Shown piece by piece: positions 23,501 through 35,500 of a DNA stretch of 64,000 nt. The DNA comes from Branchiostoma floridae (taxonomy: Eukaryota; Chordata; Leptocardii; Amphioxiformes; Branchiostomatidae): positions 10,848,227 to 10,912,226 of the forward strand of contig NC_049995.1 of NCBI RefSeq assembly GCF_000003815.2, written 5' to 3'. Position 1 is the first letter of the stretch, and each line of letters starts with the position of its first letter. Under the pieces are notes generated by a model. It had not been told where the DNA came from. It did no database searches and saw only the letters and a list, made by a program, of their open reading frames with translations. The position numbers were made by a program, and so were the translations under genes.

Positions 23501-26500
23501 CTTTTAAACTTTCATTCTGTTTTATGCTGCATTTTCACAATTTTAGGCATAGATATTTCTACTGGTAATTCAATACAAATGCTGTCCTCTTCTTCCACTT
23601 ATCTATTAGATAGACAGTTAATGCTGACTGCTCTCTAAGGTGTGTATTTCTGATGTCTTTACTATTTCTAAGCCCTCTGCTTTTTTTAATACTAGACTTT
23701 CTTCTGCACTTTTCCATCTCCTGATCTTTTTACTTCATGGTAGTAAGAAATAAGAAAAGAAGATTGTTGTGTTTTTCTCAAAAAAATCTATTGCCATTTC
23801 CAGACCATGTACGGTGACCTAACCGTGGCAGATGGGTTCTACGGAGGGAGCAAAGGTCGAAGGTGGAAGGTTGACTGGAACAGGGCTCCTCAGCCAATCC
23901 AGGTCAAGCTCCAGTGTATGAGAGGGGTCAAGGACAAGCTTCCAGGTAAGGGTCAAAAGTTATTAGATTTGTACAGATGAAATCAAATGGTACATTTTGG
24001 CATTATTTGCAAACTGGTCAAATTCCAGAAAACATATATTTTGTTGTGAAATTTCATAGTTTTTAATGCCTTGAATGTGTGAAGTTCTGTGGTCAAAATC
24101 ATTGATACCGGGTACAATCATTTTTTGTGATGGGAAAAATTGAGGCAATTTCTCCGATCCTAGACGGATACTTTTAAATTTTGTCTAAAATTTGTTTTGC
24201 ATAACCCATAAACTAATTTTTGAGCGCACATTGTACTTTCACACACATCAGTATTGTACTGAAAATACATTTAAAGCTATCTGATACCTGACTGATATCA
24301 TTGATCTACTTACACTGGGATGGACTCCTACTTGTTTTGATAGCTGTGGTGTGTTCTTTAGCAATTGTGAGGTCTTAGAATCCTTTCAAACATGTGACCT
24401 AATGTTATGGCTTAACGTCACCTAACTGTATCATCACAATTTGATCGTCTCCTAATTTCACAACAGTTGGTCGTTACGTGCTGCTGGTCTCGCTGTACGA
24501 CCGCCTGGGTGGTCATGTGATGCGCTGGTCCAACCTGAAGGGACAGCAGTGGGGCGGGGCCACCCTGCCTGTCAACCATGACGGACACTTCTGGAATGCT
24601 GAACTCAAGGTTACACTCCTAAATGGCTAAATGGACTCTCCTTTTTTGAGATTCATTCGCTCTCGTTTTTAAAAAAAGATTGGAAATCAAATCAACATGA
24701 AAACTGATAGGGGGACATCTGCATGTAACTGCGTAGGTCTTACAATTTTCGAGAGTGAACATGCAAAGCCTGAAGTAAATGAGCCCCCCCCCCATTTTGT
24801 CATATTGTCCTCTTGCTTGATTATTACAATTATTATAAAGATAAATAACAGTGAATTTAGGTTTAATCATAAGCAGTGCACAGAAGCATTGTTGAAGTAA
24901 CTGTAGTAGTACAAAATGTAGCTGCAGTATGCAGTATTTTGAATTAGTTATTCAATCATAATTATTATGATGTAGGGAGATTACATGATTTTAAAATCTT
25001 TCTTGAATGCTCTGATCCACAGTTTGACCAGAGCGTCTTCACTGTGCTGCCACCAAAGCCCGACGTTCGTCCGGGAATGATCCTGACCTTTGAACTCTTC
25101 TTGCTGCGTGGTGCGGTGGTCCCGACAGACCGCGTGGTCTGCTGGGGCAGTTTCCCCATCTGTGACGGACAGTTTGACATCATAGAGGGAAAGTAAGCCC
25201 AACCGTTGCAAATTGCGGGTTTTCAACAAATTGTGGATGATACTTTATGACAAAATGAGATATAAGGCCTCAGTTTTATATTGTATTATGGGCCAGTTAT
25301 CCACTTTGTAGCCATGTGAATGTAGTAGATTGAGAAGAAGTGAGAATACGGTGTCACCTAAAAAGTCAGTCATGATGTACATCTTGTGCCAGGAAGTAGA
25401 GTTCAGAGTTGTTTATCAGAAATAACAGATATTCCAGGTCAGAGGGTCAATAGAAGAGAATACTACTTCATGGAGACTGAGGCATTGTTTTTGGTCTGTC
25501 TGTGTTTTTGAAAGAACGGTATTATACATTTTCCATAATTATACTACTAGTCACATTCACCATGATAGAAGAAAGATCATAAGAAGCGATAATGGACACA
25601 TGTAATGTTTTCACAATTAATGAACTACAATGTACATTTTACAATATTGATACATTTTGCACATTCAAGAAACTAGATGTTCCATGGAGGCATTAGTCTG
25701 ATTAGATCTTTTAACTCAAGGTGTTTTTATAGAAAAGATATAGTCTACTGTTACACAGGAACAGTATACACATTTGTCAAGACACTAAATATAGTCGGAT
25801 CTCAATGAGATGAATACCTTCTGTTGCAGGTACAAGTGCCCGTTCCTACGCGGTGACATGGACCTCCGGATCGACAAACATGAGAAGATGGAGGAGCTGA
25901 TGGCCTCTGACCTGGACCACTGGCTCGGCAACCTCTACTTTGAGGTCATCAAACTTCCCAGGTATGCTAAAAATGATTATCATAACTAAGAATTTCATCT
26001 TTAGTTTGTAAGCAGTTATGTTGAACTTCTTAACTTTACATTCTATCTTGTACATCTAACATGTACAAAGCCGATACTTTGAGGGTTAATTTTTCCCTGT
26101 TACCCACAGGTACAATGTATCTGACAGAACAGATTGAAGGAGTACAAGGTGATACTTATGGAGTTAATCTTTTTTTTGCCCACAGGTACCTGGCAAGACA
26201 GAAAGAGTACGAGGTTGAGCTTTATGTGACATTTTGAGGGTTAATTATGCCTGTGTTACCCACAGGTACCTGGCAAGACAGAAAGAGTACGAGGTGGAGC
26301 TTTATGTGACATTTTGAGGGTTAACTTCTTCCATGTTACCCACAGGTACCTGGCGGGACAGAAAGAGTACGAGGTTGAGCTTTATGTGACATTTTGAGGG
26401 TTAACTTCTTCCATGTTACCCACAGGTACCTGGCAGGACAGAAAGAGTACGAGGTTGAGCTTTATGTGACATTTTGAGGGTTAACTTCTTCCATGTTACC

Positions 26501-29500
26501 CACAGGTACCTGGCAGGACAGAAAGAGTACAAGGTTGAGCTTTATGTGACATTTTGAGGGTTAACTTCTTCCATATATATATATGCATGTTACCCACAGG
26601 TACCTGGCAGGACAGAAAGAGTACGAGGTTGAGCTTTATGTGACATTTTGAGGGTTAACTTCTTTCATGTTACCCACAGGTACCTGGCAGGACAGAAAGA
26701 GTACGAGGTTGAGCTTTATGTGACATTTTGAGGGTTAACTTCTTCCATGTTACCCACAGGTACCTGGCGGGACAGAAAGAGTGCGAGGTTGAGCTTTATG
26801 TGACATTTTGAGGGTTAACTTCTTCCATGTTACCCACAGGTACCTGGCGGGACAGAAAGAGTACGAGGTTGAGCTTTATGTGACACTTTGAGGGTTAATT
26901 TTGTCTGTGTGACCCACAGGTACCTGGCAGGACAGAAAGAGTACGAGGTTAAGCTTTATGTGACATTTTGAGGGTTAATTATGTCTGTGTTACTGTAACA
27001 GGTACCTGGCGGGACAGAAAGAGTACGAGGTTAAGCTTTATGTGACATTTTGAGGGTTAATTATGTCTGTGTTACTGTAACAGGTACCTGGCGGGACAGA
27101 AAGAGCACGAGGTTGAGCTTTATGTGACATTTTGAGGGTTAATTTTGTCTGTGCTACAGGTACCTGGCGGGACAGAAAGAGTACGAGGTTGAGCTCCAGT
27201 TCTCGGCGCAGCTCCTGTCTCACCCCGACCGTGTACAGGATGCGGAGGAGAACCGTGACGGCGAGGATCCCCTGCCTGGATCACGCCTGGATCTCAGCTC
27301 ACGATCCAGCACTGGTGAGAGCTGCGTTTGCAACTCTGCAAATCTGTAACAGATGCTTAGGGCTGGCGCCAATCTCCATTAATGTAACCCTTGGGCTACA
27401 AATTTGTGCAAGCCACTACAGGTCCGCTGGTAGTGATGTGTGTTTAACTCCTATACTCTTCCTCATTAGTGCTTAGTGCTAAGCAGAGAAAGCAGCATGT
27501 ACCATTTTTAAAGTCTCTGGTATGACTCAGCCCGGGATCGAACTTACGACCTCCCGAATGCAAGGCAACACTCTACCCTCTTAGCCATTGCACTTTTGCC
27601 AGTCATTCCCATTGTGTTCACATTTTTCAACTGCAGACTAAAATCACAAACTGTTTTGATTTTTAATGTACAAAATGTCGTAATAAGCCTGATTCTTCCC
27701 ATGTTGCTAAATCAAGTTGCCACAGATGTGCCACTAAGCCTTGTATGGAACTCAGATCTTGCTGAATCTATTTCCTAATCCTGGATAGTATCTTAAACGT
27801 CTGACTGTTTCCAAAATCATATCCAGCTGATTAAGGAACTGATTTTTGACGTATCTTATTACTGGATGTCTTACTTTATTGACGTATTAACTCAACATCT
27901 TAAATGTCATCCACAGGTGGCAGTCATCGAGGGTCAAGGGTCAGCCTGAACTCCCAGAGCATGATGGGAAGTACATCTGACCCCGGTGAGGGCCCCAGTA
28001 AGATGGTGGACCTACAGAATGGGCAGAAGGACAGGATGGGGAGCGCAGCTGATGTGGTGGGTACTGACAAATATGGAGGGCATATTGTCCATTCTATATC
28101 ATTGTGTGTATATAGCTACTATAGTTACCTATGGTATTATGCAAGAGTTTTGTCTATATTAGGTAAGTGCTGTCAGCAAATTCATATATTTTACTACACA
28201 ACCTATCCTAAGAAACCTAAATGCATTATCTACATGCAGCTATCTTTTGAAACAAGAAATCTTTTCAAAAAAGCTGTGCCTTGCCGCGTGGTAGGAATAT
28301 CGTCAGGAAAAAGCGGGTCGGCACTTCAAGCCCGGCAAGGCAAAATGTTGTGCGTTGGCGTGCAGTAGGGATAATTTGCTTGTCTGCTAAATACGTATTA
28401 TGGTAGCCAAAGCCTTGTATTATCTGTTAATCTTGTTGTAAATATATGTAGGTGTCTTAAAATATGATGTTGCATTTTCTGACCCTCGACAACTAATAAA
28501 TATGAAATAATTAGACCTTATTTCAAGGATATACAGTAACAATTTTAATTTATTTCATTTCTGTGAAAGGATAGCTGAGTGAGTACTGTATGGTTAGCAG
28601 GAGTTCAGGTACTTTGGTCAGCTGAGAGGGTACAGCATGCACAGCAGGCGTCCAGGTATTGTGGCCAGATGAGTGGGTACTGCATGCACAGCAGGAGTCC
28701 AGGTATTGTGGCCAGCTGAGTTAGTACCGCATACACGGCAGGAGTCCAGGTACTGTGGTCAGCTGAGTGGGTACTGCATGCACAGCAGGAGTCCAGGTAC
28801 TGTGGTCAGCTTAGTGGGTACTGCATGCACAGCAGGAGTCCAGGTACTGTGGTCAGCTGAGTTAGTACCGCATACACGGCAGGAGTCCAGGTATTGTGGT
28901 CAGCTGAATGGGTACCGTATGCACAGCAGGAGTCCAGGTACTGTGGTCAGCTGAGTGGGTACTGCATGCATGGCTGGAGTCCAGGTACTGTGGTCAGCTG
29001 AGTGGGTAATGTATGTATGGCAGGAGTCCAGGTACTGTGGTCAGCTGAGTGGGTATTGCATGCATGGCTGGAGTCCAGGTACTGTGGTCAGCTGAGTGGG
29101 TACTGCATGCGTGGCTGGAGTCCAGGTACTGTGGTCAGCTGAGTGGGTATTGCATGCATGGCTGGAGTCCAGGTACTGTGGTCAGCTGAGTGGGTACTGC
29201 ATGCGTGGCTGGAGTCCAGGTACTGTGGTCAGCTGAGTGGGTACTGCATGCACAGCTAGAGTCCAGGTACTGCGGTCAGCTGAGTGGGTACTGCATGCAC
29301 AGCAGGAGTCCAGGTACTGCAGTCAGCTGAGTGGGTACTGCATGCACAGCAGGAGTCCAGGTACTGTGGTGAGCTGAGTGGGTACTGCATGCACAGCTAA
29401 AGTCCAGGTACTGCGGTCAGCTGAGTGGGTACTGCATGCACAGCAGGAGTCCAGGTACTGTGGTGAGCTGAGTGGGTACTGCATGCACAATTTGAGGTAC

Positions 29501-32500
29501 TGTGGTAAGTTGAGAGGGTACTATATGAATGACTGCAGTTCAGGTATATGTACTATGGTAAGATTGAACAATTAGTTAAATTTCTTGTGTCAACATTAAA
29601 ACCAACGGAATGAGCGTATGCATTTGTGATTGATAGAATACTAGGTGTTTCTAAACATATGACTGAAGGGTAGCACCCTAAATTTCATTACATTCTTCAC
29701 AATTTGTGGTAGAGGGGATCTGCTACCCTCCTCCACCGACAGCTTTAATTTTTTTGTCATTGTGACCAAAATGAAGGCATTACAACAAACAGTCCCGAGA
29801 AGACACTTAAAGATTGGCAAACGTTAGTTGGTAAGCAAGAAACTAAGACACGCATGTAAATAGAAAGACTGGGGAGGGGGGCGGTTTTGTTTCACTTCGT
29901 CTTTTCGGTTTTATGAAATTTATGAAATTATGTTTACAGCCGGACAAACCACAGTGTCATTTATTACACTTCTCAATAATGTGTTAACCTATAGTGTCAG
30001 GGAAGTACCATCAAGGTAACAAAAATTTCCGACAATGCACAAAGCAAAGTCATCTACGGAAGATGATGACTGGCCACAACAAAAACACCGAATAAAAACG
30101 ATAATTTGTGGAACCACTACGATAGAACTAGGAGTTTGACATACTGAGTAGGTAGAATTTTATCTTACATATTCTAAGACGTTAAATTTTCCTTCTGAAT
30201 TCCCGATAACTTTAAAGAAAGGATATATAATGAAGACTAGAAAATTTAGTACGTACCACAGGCCTGAGGTCTCTAACTGGAGTTTCTCACCGATAGCAGG
30301 CACGCGTTCTGAAAATGCGTCGCATACAGAAAATGCATTGCAAACAAACAATTATTGCTTGCGACAGGACTTGGGTTAGTATTTAAAATGTAAATAGTGA
30401 CCCGCAAATATTATTTATTACGACTTTTCGTGTAACGCTTTGAGCTCGCATTCTACTGAACTCAAGTTAGCGTTTTGCTGCGGTCATACGTTCTTGAGAC
30501 GTTTTAATGACGTCATTGCCTACTTATATATTCACATACAATGCATTGGTCTGATTAGGCATTTATTTCATCTTTATGAATAGCTTTTAATGCAAATTGT
30601 TATGTAAGATAATTCACTTGATAATATTTTACTACAATGGATCTGAAATATCACCATACAACGCTTCATTCATTCGATGTAACCAGATGTTAAGAGGCTT
30701 TCAGTACCGACCAACTGTTATCAAATACGTAAAACGGAGGTATAAATCTTGACGGGGATGTACTGTTGGTCGCCTAAGCCGTAAGTTTGTCCACGAGAAA
30801 GAGAACTGGGAAGGGACTTCGGAAGGGCCTTTGGAAGGGCTGGGTTAACATTGTTTGAACCATTGATGCATCCAACCATCCAACCAAGAAAATAGTGGCC
30901 ACAAGGCCATGCCGCTGCCGCGGCAAGGCAAAAAATTCACTCCATTCTACAGTCAATAGTGCTGTACAAATTGGTTATAGTATCTCAAAGAATCTGCCTA
31001 GTTGGAAGCAATAGGCTGATTCAATAGCACTGCCCATCCCCGTCAGAATGTAGACAAACATGCAGAAAAAGAATCTAAAAATGTATAATTTGACAGACAT
31101 TACACATGTACTTTCTCATTGGTTTAACTGCTAATTGCTGTTCTCTCATTGGTTGAATCACTAATTGTGATGGACAGTTGGGATCTGTCTATTGGTCATC
31201 AAAATGAAGTTCAATCTGTTTGCAAAAAGGATGAGGAGAAGAAGGGACTGGACCGTGTTGCCATGCCATGCCCGGCGACTGTGATGGGGTCGCGTAAGGT
31301 CGTGGAGAAGGAGATGAAGCTGAAACACTCGGACAGCGAAGCTAGCAGCTCCGACGACGAGAACGATAACAGCTTCCTGCAGGTCAAGGGTCAACCTGGC
31401 ATGTACTACAAGGTAAGAGAAGCTCACTTTAACACTGGTTGATAATTAATGTTATGTATATCCACAACAATTTAATCTATTGGTTTTAAAAGGAACAAGC
31501 CTTAGGATTATCTCCCACTCAAGTAGCGTGACCACTACATTTCCAGAACACAAGATATCAAATTGACCAAACGTTCCACTGCAGTACTGTAGAAAGCTGC
31601 TAGGAGGCCCATTATACTTGTCTTTTGTTTTCCCTGACCCCTACTCACATACCAAATATAATACAGATCCATCCAAAGCTTCTAATGGTTTATGCTTTCC
31701 ACCTGTCAAACAGACAAATGACACGGAAAACATTTAGAGGCAAACATTACAAAGCTACATATAATTGGATAATGCGCAGTACATGTCCAACAAAGGTTTG
31801 ACAGTGTACCTTGGTTCATACAAGAATAATACTAAGTAGTCAGAGCCATCATTTTCTTGTCAGCCTTGTTTTTGATGAGAAAGAACTTAGTCAAGTTGTT
31901 CTAGGTGGTTTTTAGAATGTGACTGTGTAGTGTTGAGAAACAGTGACTTGAAGCAACGATTTTCTTTGTTTTCACAGCGCCATCTGAACAACCCATCAGA
32001 CGTGTACGCCCGTAAGCTGTACACCATGCTGCCCAAGACTCCGCTGCTGTCCAAACGGCGCAGGAAGAAGCGGCTGACATACCTGGAACAGCTGGCACAG
32101 CACACCTTTGCTGTTCAGTCAGTATATTATTACTTGTTTTTAGTTTGTTTGTCTTGTTAGTTTGTATTACTAGAAAAGCTTTATTTCTTAATGGATATTA
32201 ACATGTTACATTCAGTATTTTCCCGAAGGAGAAAACATTGTTTTTGCTAGTGTGTTCTTCCTCCTAGCAAAAAAGGTTTGCGGAAAAGGCTGGGCTTGCT
32301 ATCACGTCAGGGTACTCAGACTACCCCCGTTCGCAGCCCTAATTCTTTTTTCACTTGCACACACTACTTTAGGGCAAGTGTAATGGTATATGATAGTATT
32401 GTATGCGAGTACATTAATTTTGTAGCTTTAAACAAGGCTAGAGGGAAAACATTCTGCATTTTTGCAAAAACTTTGCCTTTCTATTTTGAATATCTGTTTG

Positions 32501-35500
32501 TTTTGGTGGATGCCCTACAAACATTGGTCCAACTTGCATGATGATCGAGAAAACACCGGGCGCATTACTGTTGAAAATGTCATTGACACTTCACAAACGT
32601 TTTTTCCGATGCAGATTTTTATGCTGTGTGAGAAGGGCATCACAACTATTCCACCAAAACATTGTCTCTTTCATCTTACTAATGACTCTTTTTTTTTTCT
32701 TGCTACAGGAAACCTTTCTCCACCAAAGGCACATACCAGCGCCCTACACACGAGCGCGCCCAGTACCTCACACGGATGTTCCTTGCGGAGATGGGACTGT
32801 CACAGTGGCGCTCTAAGGAGTTCCTGGGAATCCTAGTCATGCTGTTCTTCACCTTCTTCCTGCGAATCTTCCTCCACTACGGAGGGCAGTGGCTCTTTCT
32901 CATGCTACTGCGCATCCCTGTCAACAAGTTAGTGAACTAGAAATTGTTTTGTTTCATTTACTCATTTAGCTATCACATGTAATTGAGACAGTTACTCTTC
33001 ATGGTCTGGAGTAACAATAATTATTGTATTACACAGAAATAAGTATCTGCACCAGCAAACACAGACAGGTTTCCATTTTTAATTACTGTTATTAATTTCA
33101 GGAAAATCGTAAGTAGATGGCACAATGTGGAGCATAGTACATGTTGTTATTGTGCACTATGTGCACTAACTGGAAAGTTTATTTCTCTTCATTTCTGAAC
33201 CTTTTACAGTATCGGTGTTGAAGTTAAATTGAAAAGTGACTGTTGTCATGATCTGGCATTTGCAAGTCTGTGGTACTGTACTGCCAGCTAGTAATCCATG
33301 ATGGTACTGCAGCTTTGGATTCTATCGATTGGCCTATAGAATGAAAGGTGTCAGAAATTCCCAAGTGCCAAGATGGCAGCGTCAACGGATTTAAGATAGG
33401 TTTTGCTATTGCGAACCTTGTTTTGTTTAAAGGACCTTGTGCAGTATTCCTGTGAATCGTTATTTGGTACACATGTCTAAAGCAAAGCGAATCCTGATGA
33501 GACCTCATATAATTGCCTACCTACAGGTTTGAGTTCCTTCCCTACACGGTTAACCTGAACTACCAGAGCTCTCTGCTTCATACACGGGAGGAGATCGCTC
33601 TCATCGTTCTGGGGCCGGCCTTCAACATCCTGTGGTTCTCGCTTCTCGTGGCCCTGTCGTGGGTCAGCCAGCGGGCTCTCGGCTCGTTCCCCGCGCTGTT
33701 CTCCAAGTTTGTGATGGCGACAGGACTGATGGCGTTCCTGGATCCTGTCCTGATCCTGCTGGTGGACTGTGCCTTACAGGTGGGAATTGGATTAGATTAC
33801 ATTGGATTAGATTACATTTTAGATTAGATTAGATTAGATTAGATTAGATTAGATTAGATTAGATTAGATTAGATTAGATTAGATTAGACAGGTCTGATGG
33901 CATTCCTGGATCCTGTCCTGATTCTGCTGGTGGACTGTGCCTTACAGGTGTGGATTGGATTAGATTACATTTCATTAGATTAGATTAGAATTTAGATTAG
34001 AATTTAGATTAGAATTCAGATTAGAAATTAGATTAGAATTTGAATTAGAATTTAGATTAGAATTTAGATTAGGATTTAGATTAGAATTCAGATTAGAAAT
34101 TACTGTAAGTTCATTTAAGTTCGCGAGATTTTTAAGTTCGCGTATTTCGCTGAGAGCTTCTCTTCGCGAAGTCATCTACTCGCGAACATGCATGTTCAAC
34201 ATCGTCCCCCTCCCCACACCTTCCGTCCAAAAATCCAGTCTCAACTACGTGTGTACTATGATAGCAACTTATACCAATGGCAAGACTCAATTGATAACAG
34301 ACCATTCATTCTTTTCAAACCGAAATAAAAGTTAATTCAACACATTAACGATACATGGAGTCATTATTGTATAGATATGTGCCACTGGCGAACGGAGAAA
34401 ACAGAAACTTGTCGGCTTTGTTCAGTAGTACGTGCACGCCGTGGCTGCGATTTACTTAGTACATTTTCCTAGTTTTACTAGATTTCTTCAAGTTATTAAC
34501 GAAGTAAAAATTAAAACTGAGTAGTATTCGTCTTTAAAAGTACAAGAAAAGCTATGGAATTACAGCAGGTTTACAACATAGCTGGGAATTTTCATGACTA
34601 GAAACGTGGCAAACACAACTCCGCTTACATGCCGAAAATAAGACGTTCATTTCATAAATCTGAGTTAGAACTACTGTAAATATGGGAGAGATGAACTCTT
34701 CACCTTCTTGTGTACAACTTGTGTCCACAAATTACGCCGAAAGTTTAAAACTTTAATAGCGCCGTCTTTCACGCCGAAAAAAATTCAAAATGGCGCCCGC
34801 GTCGCTTGGCTTGGCGTGGGGTATCCCGTCAGCCTGTGCGGCAAATGATTGCGACATATCAGGGGTCCTTGGCCCTGTTGCGTTCCGTGCGCTGTCGTCA
34901 AATCGTGGCCGAAATGAGCTGAACAATGAGACAGTGGCTCGGTTGAAACACATTCTTTTATCGAGTACATCAACTTTAGACATTGTTTGAAGGGGAACTA
35001 TGAACTTCAAGGCGTAAATGCCGCCTTTGACGGCATGACTGGTGTTGCGGTGTGGGTGGGAGGGGGGCACTCGCTACCGTCATAGTACCGGATCGTAACT
35101 TTTGAAAAATAATTGAAACACCCGCTCGCGAACTCAAAGATCTCGCGAACTCCTCATTTGCTCAAACTCGCGAAATTAAGTGCTCGCGAACATAAATGAA
35201 CTTACAGTAGATTAGAATTCGGATTAGAATTTAGATTAGAATTTAGATTAGAATTTGGATTAGAATTTAGATTAGAATTTAGATTATACTTGAATTGCAT
35301 AATACATATGGCCTACCCATGACGTAATGTATGCTTTTAATCAGAGCTACTAGTAGCATCTTTTTGGTGCAATGACCCCAGATGACCCCGGTGAATCCAA
35401 AATGGACGTAATGGGGTCTATTGCTGGTATAATATTACCCATGTGATTGTGCACCTCACAGTACAAAACACATTTTGAAACATTCCTCTAAGCACAATTT

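Noticed and set aside
28580-29530. Possible CRISPR-like array
   Set aside because: Units are contiguous tandem repeats without unique spacers, in a eukaryotic intron.
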